Notes: a model not told the origin generated them from the letters alone. A stretch of 24,873 nt of DNA from JAUXFK01 sp034189035 (GCA_034189035.1 JAXHVA010000063.1:1-24873); one strand, 5' to 3'; numbered from the stretch's first letter, positions 1 through 7,664 are shown. Numbers and translations: made by a program.

Positions 1-54
1 GCTCAGAAATAATACGATATCCGATATCAATCGGATATCGTATTATTTCTGAGC
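1..54. repeat. Perfect inverted repeat at the window edge (25-bp arms, 4-nt loop)
   Basis: Bases 1-25 are the exact reverse complement of 30-54, with loop ATCA at 26-29. The right arm contains the last codons and TAA stop of the methyltransferase at 43-846, so the left arm is an inverted copy of a coding end. The repeat begins at base 1, so its full length is unknown and it may continue to the left. It lacks the GC-rich stem and U-tract of an intrinsic terminator. A fold-back assembly artefact at a contig end is as likely as a biological hairpin. Confidence 0.9.
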
Positions 55-846
55 GAAGATTACCAGATGCCAACCAATAAGTTTGCTGAGAATAAGAAAA
101 ACAGGCCGTGGTATATAATCATAAATTTTTGCCCATCCGGCCCCAAAAAGATATTCGGTCTTTACATTACACGTATTAAAATCTTTACACATCTTCATCA
201 CATCCGCTTTACTGAATCTATAAGTTACCGGAGAATCCTCTCCTAATTTAACGTTTTCAAACCCCTTTCGAGTTATAATGTGCGCCAGGTTGTTTAATGA
301 CCGTCTATTATACAACATGATAACTGCACGTCCTTTAGGCATAAGTACACGATGTATCTCTTTTATTGCGGTCTGCGTCTTTGGTGTATGATGAAGGACC
401 CCAAATGAATAGACGGACCCAAAGGAATTATCCGGAAAAGGAAGCTTTTCAGCATTCCCCTGGATAAAAAAGCCTCTGGCATTATAAATATCAAAAAGTC
501 TTTTGGCCAGAGTGATATGTGCAGGCGTCAAATCTATGCCCGTAACATTAAAACCATTTTTCTCAAAAACAATAGTGTCTGTCCCCATACCACAACCCAC
601 TTCAAGTAATTGTGACGAGGGGCTTCCTTTCAGGTATCTGGTCATTATTTCAAAATAGTAGATGTATTTTTTTCTTTGAGAGAGAATGATATCGAAATAC
701 TCTTTACCTCCCCTGACAACATGTGGATGATTTCGTAAATAAATCTCATTGTTCAACTGATATGTCCAAAAATCAGCTATTTCTTCTAAGATTTGAGGAT
801 CAGTATCATTGCGTTTTCTTGATAATGAGAGTGATCTGTTTTTCAT
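43..846 (-). CDS. Class I SAM-dependent methyltransferase (Methyltransf_11 type)
   Basis: This 267-aa protein has a Rossmann methyltransferase core. Motif I (EVGCGMGTD, residues 82-90) binds SAM, an acidic GIDLTP (103-108) closes strand 2, and LPFPDNSFGSVYSFGVLHH (about 135-153) is the usual motif IV region. The first 75 residues form a charged helical extension, and the C-terminal 60 residues form a variable lid that probably sets substrate choice. The ATG at 846 follows the alcohol dehydrogenase stop by 3 bp, so it is the last gene of the run 4613-43. Its context suggests O- or N-methylation of a sugar or other glycan component, but the substrate cannot be read from the sequence. Its stop codon lies in the right arm of the edge inverted repeat, so the 3' end deserves caution. 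Confidence 0.88.
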   Translation of the reverse strand: MKNRSLSLSRKRNDTDPQILEEIADFWTYQLNNEIYLRNHPHVVRGGKEYFDIILSQRKKYIYYFEIMTRYLKGSPSSQLLEVGCGMGTDTIVFEKNGFNVTGIDLTPAHITLAKRLFDIYNARGFFIQGNAEKLPFPDNSFGSVYSFGVLHHTPKTQTAIKEIHRVLMPKGRAVIMLYNRRSLNNLAHIITRKGFENVKLGEDSPVTYRFSKADVMKMCKDFNTCNVKTEYLFGAGWAKIYDYIPRPVFLILSKLIGWHLVIFAQK

Positions 847-849
847 TAT

Positions 850-1896
850 TTATAGACCTGGATCTATTTCTATCAATGCCCTGATGATCTTTCTGTTTTC
901 GAGATCATCAAGTGCTTGATTGATTTTTTCCAGCGGATAGCGTCGGTTCAAAAGTTTATCGAGAGGAAGTCTGCCTTCCCTGTATAATTGTGCAAATTTT
1001 GGAATATCAATGTCCGGCAATGAACTTCCACCCCAGGAACCAGCAATCTGTTTTCCGCAAATTAAATCAAATGGGTCGATCTTAATCGTATCCCCTGATT
1101 TGGGGTGCGAAGCAAAGATACACTGGCCTCCGTTTTTTCGTACGGATTGAAATGCTTGTTCTATGGTTTTGGTTATTCCGGCGGCTTCAATACTGTAATC
1201 AACCCCTTTACCGTCAGTGATTTCTACTATTCTTTCAACAGGACTCTCGATTGAACTGTCTATAGTGTGAGTAGCACCAAATTCCTTTGCCAGCTCTAGC
1301 TTTTCTCTTTGAATATCAACTGCAATGACTTTGTCACATTCAAACAGTCCGGTTGCTATTAGAGCGCTTATCCCTACACCGCCAAGGCCAAAGAATGCTA
1401 TAGAGCTGCCCTTTTCCGGCTGCATCTCATTCATTACGATTCCAGCACCTGTTGGAATGGCACAACCAAAAAGCACAGCAATGTCAAGGGGGATTCCATT
1501 CGGAAGTTTTACGCATCGGTTTTCAGATACAATGGAAAAATCGCTGAAGGTGGTTATCCCTCCGGCATTAATAATTGTATCCCCTAGTCTGTACTGTGTA
1601 CCTCCGGCACTGCCTTCTCCTTTGCCTTTGATCCACCCGAGTATAACATAATCACCGGGTTTTACTTTTGTTACCTTTGCCCCTCTGTCAACAACAATTC
1701 CCGAGCCTTCATGGCCTAGCATATGGGGAATATACATGTCTTTACCGCGAAACCCGCGTGCTTCCATCAACTGGCTTTTGCACAGGCCACTGTATGCTAT
1801 TTTAACAAATACCTGTTCGGGTTTGAGAAGAGGAACCTTAATTCCATCTTCAACAATCAGAGGCTTGCCTGTTTCATATAGAACAGCTGCTTTCAT
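850..1896 (-). CDS. Zinc-dependent MDR alcohol dehydrogenase lacking the structural-zinc lobe
   Basis: This 348-aa medium-chain dehydrogenase has a GroES-like N-terminal domain and a Rossmann NAD(P) domain (GLGGVG, 170-175). Likely catalytic zinc ligands are C39 (GLC), H62/E63 (GHE) and C145 (FGCAIPTG). The loop at about 87-110, which in classical alcohol dehydrogenases carries four structural-zinc cysteines, has none and is instead rich in Gly and Lys. The gene starts by a one-base TAATG overlap with the E1-beta gene, implying translational coupling. Next to an E1-alpha/beta pair, it probably reduces or oxidises a carbonyl made by that enzyme, or acts on a sugar or polyol. This role is inferred. 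The family assignment is firm, the substrate is not. Confidence 0.88.
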   Translation of the reverse strand: MKAAVLYETGKPLIVEDGIKVPLLKPEQVFVKIAYSGLCKSQLMEARGFRGKDMYIPHMLGHEGSGIVVDRGAKVTKVKPGDYVILGWIKGKGEGSAGGTQYRLGDTIINAGGITTFSDFSIVSENRCVKLPNGIPLDIAVLFGCAIPTGAGIVMNEMQPEKGSSIAFFGLGGVGISALIATGLFECDKVIAVDIQREKLELAKEFGATHTIDSSIESPVERIVEITDGKGVDYSIEAAGITKTIEQAFQSVRKNGGQCIFASHPKSGDTIKIDPFDLICGKQIAGSWGGSSLPDIDIPKFAQLYREGRLPLDKLLNRRYPLEKINQALDDLENRKIIRALIEIDPGL

Positions 1897-2954
1897 TAAA
1901 AAGGCCCTTTAAACCAGTCGCCCGGGACATCATGGGGGAAATCACGTCTTTTCGTAATACTACTCACATCAAATTTCTTTCCAAGTAAACTGCCTGCAGC
2001 ATTAACAATATCTTCAGCCCGTTTATAAAAAAACTTTGTAAGGGCTGGGCTAGTGGGCGTCGGCACATCCGGCTGGGTCAAACGCACGGGAGGGGCTGAT
2101 ATTGAGTCAAAATGTTTTTCACAAACGCTTGCTATGATTTCACCTGCAACAGAGCATGTTCTGACTCCGGTATCAATAGCCATCAACCTTCCTGTTTTTC
2201 TTACGGATTCAAAGATCATCTCATAGTCAATGGGTTTTATTGAACGAAGATCAATAAGATCACAGGATACACCTTGCTCTTCAAGGAATTCCATGGCATG
2301 GAGAGCCTCAATGGTCATATATGAAATAGAAACAAGAGTAATATCTTTTCCGGTCTTAAGCTTTTGGGCTTTGCCTATAGGGATTCTTACATCGCCTTCG
2401 AGAACGTCACTTTCGGTATTATACAGCCAGCGGTGCTCGATAAATATTACCGGATTGTCATCAAAAATGCTCGATAATAATAGACCTTTTGCATCAGCTG
2501 CATTTGAGGGCATCACCACTTTCAATCCTGGAATATGTGCAAAAACAGCCTGGAGATTTTGGGAGTGGGTTGGGCCCTGTCCCCATCCCCGGCCGATTAA
2601 GAGCCTTATAGTGATAGGTATTGATGCCAGCCCACCGAACATGTAATGCCACTTTGCGGCATTATTTATCAGCTGATCGAGTGCAAGGAGGAAAAAATCG
2701 AGACGCTGATGGGTCATGACCGGCCTGATTCCGTTTAATGATGCGCCAATGGCAACCCCTGTCATTGCGTTTTCCGATGTGGGCATATCAAAAACACGTT
2801 TTGGTCCGAATCGTTTCTTCAAAGAAAGCGTTGTGCCGAAGACCCCTTTCGGGTCATCAGTGCCCAGTCCATAGCAGATAACGGATTTATCTCTTTCCAT
2901 TGCCGTTGAAAGGGCTTCATTGACTGCGCTTTTAAATGTCAGTAACCTGGCCAT
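1896..2954 (-). CDS. 2-oxoacid dehydrogenase E1-beta-like / transketolase pyrimidine-domain protein
   Basis: This 352-aa protein starts at the ATG at 2954. An upstream ATG at 3035 would add 27 basic residues that run deep inside the E1-alpha gene and fit no family start. It carries the transketolase pyrimidine domain with the ThDP-activating glutamate in PTSENAMTG (E61), then LALDQLINNAAKWHYMFGG (about 90-108) and the C-terminal transketolase domain. The usual GEDVG near residue 28 is replaced by YGLGTDDPKGVFG. From memory this belongs to a subfamily found in polysaccharide loci rather than to pyruvate dehydrogenase. It overlaps the E1-alpha stop by 23 bp and should form an alpha2beta2 ThDP enzyme with it. 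No E2 or E3 gene is nearby, so a stand-alone decarboxylase or carboligase is more likely than an oxidative complex. Confidence 0.87.
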   Translation of the reverse strand: MARLLTFKSAVNEALSTAMERDKSVICYGLGTDDPKGVFGTTLSLKKRFGPKRVFDMPTSENAMTGVAIGASLNGIRPVMTHQRLDFFLLALDQLINNAAKWHYMFGGLASIPITIRLLIGRGWGQGPTHSQNLQAVFAHIPGLKVVMPSNAADAKGLLLSSIFDDNPVIFIEHRWLYNTESDVLEGDVRIPIGKAQKLKTGKDITLVSISYMTIEALHAMEFLEEQGVSCDLIDLRSIKPIDYEMIFESVRKTGRLMAIDTGVRTCSVAGEIIASVCEKHFDSISAPPVRLTQPDVPTPTSPALTKFFYKRAEDIVNAAGSLLGKKFDVSSITKRRDFPHDVPGDWFKGPF

Positions 2955-3954
2955 TTGGGTTTCCCTTATGTTCCTTATAAACCTGGGAAAAAGCCTCTTC
3001 AGAATCAGGAAAGGGCGATTTTTTCGCATATTCAAAAGCTTTTTCTATATCCTGGTTTATCTTTGATTCCATTATCTCAATTTCATTCCCTGTGATAACC
3101 TGAAATTTTAACAAATCTGATTCAAGTATTTTTACAGGGTCTTTTTTCTTCCAGAGCTGAAATTCTTTTTGACTGCGATAGCCGATATCATTATCATAGT
3201 TGGGTCCGCAATGCTCCCTCCAGCGATACGTCACAAATTCAAAAAAAACCGGGCCCTTTCCTTCTCTGACTGATTCAGCTGCAGAAAGGATCTTTTGATA
3301 GACTTCTACAGCATTATTGCCGTCTCCATGGTCTGCTTTTACCCCTATTGATTCAACCATCTGATAGATTTTACGGTTTTCCGGCTGCCGCACAAAAAGC
3401 GGTGAGTATACCGAGTAGAAATTATTTTCACATATAAATAAAACCGGAAGTTTTTTCAGGGCTGCAAAATTCAAGGATTCATAGAAGACACCTTCCTCAA
3501 CAGCTCCGTCACCGAAGAAAGTACAGCTCAACTGACTCGTTCCGTTGATCTGAATGGAAAGGCCGAGCCCTGTACCAACAGGAATCGTTCCACCGACAAT
3601 TGCAGTGCTTCCCATAAAACCAACACTTCTATCAATCAGGTGCATGGAACCTCCCTTGCCTGCAGAGCATCCTGTTTTCTTACCGTATATTTCCGCAACC
3701 ATTTTTTTGAGGTCACCGCCTTTTCCCAGGTAATGCCCATGGGCCCTATGGGTGCTGACAACAAAATCATCAGCACGAAGGGCTAATCCTGCAGCTGCAC
3801 TCACTGCTTCCTGACCAATACATAGATGAGTCGGACAGCGCATTTCCCATTCATTGTATCGCTTTGCAAAGGTCTCCTCCACAAGTCTGATCTTCTTCAT
3901 TCTGTAAAGGAGTTCAATTGCTGTTGGAGTATTGTTTTTTATAAAAGTGTCCAT
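2932..3954 (-). CDS. 2-oxoacid dehydrogenase E1-alpha-like ThDP-binding subunit
   Basis: This 340-aa protein shows the E1-alpha signatures. STHRAHGHYLGKG (about 67-79) holds the histidines that contact thiamine diphosphate. GDGAVEEG (148-155) followed by ENN (176-178) is the GDG...NN diphosphate and Mg binding motif. GGSMH (101-105) and GGTIPVGTGLGLS (121-133) are also family-like. It pairs with the E1-beta gene it overlaps, and the active sites form at the alpha/beta interface. The ATG at 3954 shares one base with the TAA of the preceding methyltransferase (TAATG). With no lipoyl E2 or E3 gene within the window, the pair may join a C2 unit to a carbonyl acceptor, as other ThDP enzymes do in branched-chain sugar synthesis. 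This is inference. Confidence 0.9.
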   Translation of the reverse strand: MDTFIKNNTPTAIELLYRMKKIRLVEETFAKRYNEWEMRCPTHLCIGQEAVSAAAGLALRADDFVVSTHRAHGHYLGKGGDLKKMVAEIYGKKTGCSAGKGGSMHLIDRSVGFMGSTAIVGGTIPVGTGLGLSIQINGTSQLSCTFFGDGAVEEGVFYESLNFAALKKLPVLFICENNFYSVYSPLFVRQPENRKIYQMVESIGVKADHGDGNNAVEVYQKILSAAESVREGKGPVFFEFVTYRWREHCGPNYDNDIGYRSQKEFQLWKKKDPVKILESDLLKFQVITGNEIEIMESKINQDIEKAFEYAKKSPFPDSEEAFSQVYKEHKGNPNGQVTDI

Positions 3955-4613
3955 TATGGAATAAACCAGAAATAGTCCCCTGTATACCCGACTTCCTTAA
4001 AAAAGGCGATCCATTCACATTCATGCATTATGGTCTTTGCAGTCAGGTTCCAAGCATACATGAGTTCTTTTTCCTCTTCGTTCCTGTAAGCATCCACCGT
4101 AATAAAACTCTTTTTTTTGCTCACGCGTTCTATCTCTTTTAGAGCAGTGGCGCAGTCATCCTTTTCCAGGTTGTGTAAAGTATTTATGGAGAAAACCACA
4201 TCAAAAGAGTTGTCCGAAAATGGAAGGCTCTTTGCATTGCCAACCAGAACGTGGGGCCGCATATCTTCTATTGTATTCTTTACGGCATATTCAGAAATAT
4301 CTATTCCCTTCACTGTTATTCCAGAAATCAAGAGCGCTAAATCGTGTATCATGAAACCTTTACCGCATCCAACATCCAGTATTTTCCTTGAAGCATCCAA
4401 TCTATAATGCCTTTGAAAATCAAGGATCACGGGCTGCCAGAATCTCGGGTTATAATAGTATCCTCCATACCCGTGTTTTCGGTCTCCGTCAAAAAAATCT
4501 TTACCAAATTTTCTTGCAATTTCACGATCTTCATCTGTCTTCGAGCCACCTCTTTCTTTCACATTTCGTTTCGTTTTAGGATAATTTGCCATAAGATCGA
4601 TCTTTTCTCCCAT
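3954..4613 (-). CDS. Class I SAM-dependent methyltransferase
   Basis: This 219-aa protein has a Rossmann methyltransferase core with motif I LDVGCGKG (79-86), acidic GIDIS (103-107) and LPFSDNSFDVVFSINTLHNLE (about 130-150). Its N-terminus is charged, and the segment KHGYGGYYYNPRFW (46-59) is unusually aromatic and may contact substrate. The ATG at 4613 has AAGG upstream. An internal ATG at 4592 is an alternative start. It is the first gene of the run 4613-43 and is coupled to E1-alpha by TAATG. Its tight linkage to the ThDP subunits suggests that both act on the same metabolite, but the acceptor is unknown. Confidence 0.85.
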   Translation of the reverse strand: MGEKIDLMANYPKTKRNVKERGGSKTDEDREIARKFGKDFFDGDRKHGYGGYYYNPRFWQPVILDFQRHYRLDASRKILDVGCGKGFMIHDLALLISGITVKGIDISEYAVKNTIEDMRPHVLVGNAKSLPFSDNSFDVVFSINTLHNLEKDDCATALKEIERVSKKKSFITVDAYRNEEEKELMYAWNLTAKTIMHECEWIAFFKEVGYTGDYFWFIP

Positions 4614-4662
4614 ATTTTTTACCTTTTCATCTTTTTATTAAGCTTAGCTCTTTGAAAAGAAT

Positions 4663-4688
4663 GGCTTCATCAGTGGTCAAATTTTAAT
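4663..4688. repeat. Partial copy of the terminal repeat seen at 7542-7560
   Basis: GCTTCATCAGTGGTCAAATT at 4663-4682, continuing TTAATT, matches the left end of the 101-bp element at 7542 at most positions (GCTTCA, then GGTCAAATTTTAAT). No matching inverted copy lies nearby. The AGTGGTCAAATTTTAAT core resembles internal end repeats of IS21-type elements as I recall them, so this may be a decayed insertion end. It lies 50 bp upstream of the methyltransferase start, inside the 179-bp gap 4614-4792, which otherwise shows no clear promoter or terminator. Confidence 0.5.
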
Positions 4689-4792
4689 TCTCACTAACCA
4701 GCGAGTTTTGCCCGGGTTAAAACGTGATTGCCTTTACTGTGACAGATTTTTTGCTAAAGGAAGTCAATAACCATTAAGATTTATATCATTTT

Positions 4793-5857
4793 CTATATGT
4801 AGTTTACATGCTCAACCGGATTTTTCAAATCCCACAGATATTGATTAACCTTATCCATCCTACAATTCATTCTGCATTCTTCAATGTTAAAGGAGTTTTC
4901 AACCCATGAGAGTGACTCCTGGCGTTTCTCACCTTCCCATATCTCCTGGAAGGTATGAGTGTTTATATCTCCATAATAAAATCTAGTATCTTCAAGGTGG
5001 GCTCCACAACCCCATACATTCCCTCCGGCGTCAATATGAGACCAAAATGGCAGGGCGAGGCATTTTTTATATCCGCGCTTCTTTCTATCCCAATGTCGCA
5101 TTGCATTGATCCTGAATATGGTGCTGAAATTCTCCGAGTTCAGGGTATTGAGTTTTTCTGAGAGCCATGAAAATCTGTCATATTGAATATCAAAGTTGTG
5201 CGAATTACATGAGTGCCGTGTATAGGGTTTGATAACGATATAGTCAAGGCCTATATCCCTTGCAGTCGTTGCTAATGATAGTACGTCCTGTTCATTTTCG
5301 GGAAGTAGGATGATCTGAATTCCAAGTGTGCATGAATATCCATTTTCTCTTCTGATTTTCTCTGCTTCTTTAAGGTTTTTTATCACTTTCTCAAAATAAC
5401 TTGGCTTTGTACCATGTATCTTTTTGTACGTTTCAGGTGTGCCGGCATTACAGCTTATCTTTATCCATTCAGTATGTTCAATTATTCTGTCAGAAATGGC
5501 TGAAGACATGAGGATACCATTGGTCGTTATGGCAGCATCAAGGCCGGATTTTTTAGTGTGAACAATAATATCAACCATCTCTCTATGCAAAAAAGGTTCT
5601 CCCTCCCCAGCGTACATGATACTTTTAACACCCAGATTTCCCATCTCTTCCAGCCTCTCTTTCAGCATGGGAGTCTCTAAGGATCTGTTTTTATAACCAA
5701 TGTAATCAACACTGCAGAATATACACCTACAGTTGCATTGGCCTGCAGGGCCTATCTCAACATAAATAGGGTATATATTCTTCCCATCGATCCAATCGGA
5801 AACCCGGCGGGGATGATACATCAGCTTATGACTGTCTATCTTAAATAAATCCGACAC
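4793..5857 (-). CDS. Radical SAM protein with SPASM-like C-terminal cysteines
   Basis: This 354-aa protein carries the radical SAM cluster motif CX3CX2C at C41, C45 and C48, followed by GEGEP (84-88), the SAM-binding GGE-like strand. Later cysteines C266, C284, C328 and C332 are spaced like a SPASM or twitch-type auxiliary iron-sulfur site. It therefore generates a 5'-deoxyadenosyl radical, and an auxiliary cluster could bind or oxidise the substrate. The GTG start at 5857 has AAGGG about 7 bases upstream; no in-frame ATG fits better. In glycan clusters, enzymes like this epimerise, dehydrogenate or otherwise rearrange sugars, but peptide maturation is also possible. The family is certain and the reaction is not. 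Confidence 0.9.
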   Translation of the reverse strand: MSDLFKIDSHKLMYHPRRVSDWIDGKNIYPIYVEIGPAGQCNCRCIFCSVDYIGYKNRSLETPMLKERLEEMGNLGVKSIMYAGEGEPFLHREMVDIIVHTKKSGLDAAITTNGILMSSAISDRIIEHTEWIKISCNAGTPETYKKIHGTKPSYFEKVIKNLKEAEKIRRENGYSCTLGIQIILLPENEQDVLSLATTARDIGLDYIVIKPYTRHSCNSHNFDIQYDRFSWLSEKLNTLNSENFSTIFRINAMRHWDRKKRGYKKCLALPFWSHIDAGGNVWGCGAHLEDTRFYYGDINTHTFQEIWEGEKRQESLSWVENSFNIEECRMNCRMDKVNQYLWDLKNPVEHVNYI

Positions 5858-5890
5858 GAATTTCCCTTTCTTAAATAAATAAAACAGATT

Positions 5891-6880
5891 TCAAGGCTTA
5901 TGGATATACTCCAAAGGCATATCTTTTAAGATATCCAAATTATTATTTATCCAGGCTATGGTCTGTTCAATCCCCTTCTCCAGAGTCATTGTGTCAACCC
6001 ATCCAAGCTTCTCTTTTGCCTTTGAGCTGTCCAACAAGTACGCCGAATCTTTGCCAAGCCGATCTTTAGTTATCACTACATGATCTTCAAAGGATACGCC
6101 CATCTTCTTTGCAATCATCTGTACAAGTAAATGGATAGAAATATTTCTTTCAGTGGAAAGATGATAGATTTCTGAAGGCGCTGCCATACGAGCCACCCTG
6201 AGTGTACCATCAACAACATCATGTATATGTATAAATGAACGGACTGAATCACCGCCACCATGGAGTTCTAATTTCTTGCCCAGTGTAAAAAACAAGATGG
6301 TCCTTGGAATAATGCGGTAAAGCTGTTGCCCTGGCCCGTATACATTTGCTGCACGTGTAAAGACAACTGGGAAATTGTATGCCCTGTAAAAAGCCATCAA
6401 GCTCATATCCGTTCCCGCACGGGAGACTGCATAAGGGGTACTTGGATTATAGAGGGTGCTTTCCTTTATTACGCCCTCACATGAGCCGTAAACCTCAGGT
6501 GTAGAAACATGGACATATTTTTTCAAAAAATCACATTTACGCAGTCGATCGTGTAGCTTTACGTTCGCAACAACATTGGTCTGAAACCAGTGTTCAGGAT
6601 ACTGCCAGCTCTGTTCAACCATCCCCTGTGATGCAAAATTTACGATATAATCAGGTTCAAAATCCTCGATCGTGTCTATTATCTCATGCAGGTTGTGATT
6701 TAGATCGAACTGATAAAACCGAAAACAAGGGTTTGGATTCTTCTTGTAAGGCAAAAAGACTGGGTCTGGTTCGACAGAACGGCTGATACCGATCACATCG
6801 AATCCATTCTCCAAAACATGACTTACAAAGTGAGAACCTGAGAATGAGTTACTGCCAATTACGACGATCTTTTGCTTCAT
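5891..6880 (-). CDS. NAD-dependent epimerase/dehydratase (extended SDR, NDP-sugar type)
   Basis: This extended SDR has an N-terminal NAD-binding turn GSNSFSGSHF (9-18) and a second catalytic segment STPEVYG (126-132). The Tyr motif at 150-154 reads YAVSR, where most family members have YxxxK. The context TPYAVSRAGTD still looks like a normal active site. I start it at the ATG at 6880: AAAGG lies about 9 bases upstream, and the TTG at 6886 would leave the ribosome site too close. It begins 2 bp after the SIS isomerase stop. It probably epimerises, dehydrates or reduces an NDP-sugar made by the neighbouring isomerase and nucleotidyltransferase. GDP-heptose or GDP-mannose-like substrates are plausible but inferred. 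Confidence 0.86.
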   Translation of the reverse strand: MKQKIVVIGSNSFSGSHFVSHVLENGFDVIGISRSVEPDPVFLPYKKNPNPCFRFYQFDLNHNLHEIIDTIEDFEPDYIVNFASQGMVEQSWQYPEHWFQTNVVANVKLHDRLRKCDFLKKYVHVSTPEVYGSCEGVIKESTLYNPSTPYAVSRAGTDMSLMAFYRAYNFPVVFTRAANVYGPGQQLYRIIPRTILFFTLGKKLELHGGGDSVRSFIHIHDVVDGTLRVARMAAPSEIYHLSTERNISIHLLVQMIAKKMGVSFEDHVVITKDRLGKDSAYLLDSSKAKEKLGWVDTMTLEKGIEQTIAWINNNLDILKDMPLEYIHKP

Positions 6881-6882
6881 CT

Positions 6883-7458
6883 TCAATTCCTTTTAGGATA
6901 AGCAGGGTTTTCTTTCAACCAGCGCATCACCATGTGACCTACAATCTGCTGACAATCTTCGGAAATCTGCATATCATCAATAGGAAAATGAACCGCCACA
7001 TCCACAAGCCCCAATGCCTGCCCACCAGAAAATCCGAAGATGCCAAATGTCTTTACCTTTATATCTTTTGCCTTGTGAATCGCCTTAATGATATTCGGAG
7101 AGTTTCCGCTGCCTGAAAGTGTTATGAGAATATCGCCTTGATCTCCCAAAACCGAAAGCTGATAAGAAAAGATGTCCTCATAAGACAGATCATTCGCCAG
7201 ACAGGTAATAACAGATTGATTGCATGAAAGCGTATGTGCCATAATTCCATCTTCATTATCCGGAGAAACTCCATAAATCAGATCATTCGCAAGATGCATC
7301 GCATTCGCAGCGCTGCCTCCATTTCCGCAAAGGAAAACTCTCTTCCTATTTGCCCAAGCAAGGCGTAAGGCCTTTGCCAACTTATAAACGTTTTCCCAGT
7401 TATACTCTGCTAAAAGATCATTTAAACTTGACGAATAATCCTTGAATACATTCAACAT
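6883..7458 (-). CDS. SIS-domain phosphosugar isomerase, GmhA-like
   Basis: This 191-aa single SIS domain matches sedoheptulose-7-phosphate isomerases in length and in the phosphate-binding motif CGNGGSAANAMHLANDL (44-60). A second sugar-phosphate segment, LSGSGNSPN, lies at 114-122. Comparing from memory with E. coli GmhA metal-site residues His61, Glu65, Gln172 and His180, the counterparts here are H55, D59, E167 and H175, so two positions differ. It could still be a heptose isomerase or act on another sugar phosphate. AAGGAG lies 8 bases before the ATG at 7458, and a sigma-70-like promoter sits 50-80 bp upstream, so this gene probably opens its own transcript. Confidence 0.83.
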   Translation of the reverse strand: MLNVFKDYSSSLNDLLAEYNWENVYKLAKALRLAWANRKRVFLCGNGGSAANAMHLANDLIYGVSPDNEDGIMAHTLSCNQSVITCLANDLSYEDIFSYQLSVLGDQGDILITLSGSGNSPNIIKAIHKAKDIKVKTFGIFGFSGGQALGLVDVAVHFPIDDMQISEDCQQIVGHMVMRWLKENPAYPKRN

Positions 7459-7508
7459 GAATCGAGCTCCTTATACCTATTATTCAATAATCAATATTCT
7501 ATGAATGC

Positions 7509-7537
7509 ATCATAACAAGTTGATCTACTTGCATCAA
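7509..7537 (-). promoter_or_regulatory. Sigma-70-like promoter for the SIS isomerase gene
   Basis: On the minus strand, TTGATG (-35, 7537-7532) and TATGAT (-10, 7514-7509) are separated by 17 bp. They match consensus at 4/6 and 5/6. The spacer contains the small inverted repeat CAAGT-N6-ACTTG (7516-7531), a possible operator. The site points at the isomerase start at 7458 and lies 4 bp from the MITE-like element. It is a visual match only. Confidence 0.5.
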
Positions 7538-7541
7538 TTTA

Positions 7542-7642
7542 GCTTCAACGACGGTCAAATTTTAATGCGTGTACTGTCTGAGCACCTTAGTGAGCGTTAA
7601 GAAAGAACAGGGGATATCCTCACATTTGACCGTCGTTGAAGC
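7542..7642. mobile_element. MITE-like element with perfect 19-bp terminal inverted repeats
   Basis: GCTTCAACGACGGTCAAAT (7542-7560) is the exact reverse complement of 7624-7642, with 63 bp between the arms. The element has no coding capacity and no obvious target-site duplication. It fills most of the gap between the nucleotidyltransferase stop (7665) and the isomerase promoter. A related half-copy lies at 4663. A non-autonomous transposon or an IS end remnant fits best. As RNA the arms would form a long hairpin, so it may also act as a terminator-like barrier. Confidence 0.7.
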
Positions 7643-7664
7643 GACTCTTTTAAAAGCTAACCTC

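Noticed and set aside
2955..3035. Upstream ATG extending E1-beta by 27 residues
   Set aside because: The extension is basic, runs deep inside the E1-alpha gene and matches no family N-terminus; the ATG at 2954 fits.
5840..5880. Direct repeat CTTAAATAAAT on both sides of the radical SAM start
   Set aside because: Short and AT-rich; expected by chance in this sequence.
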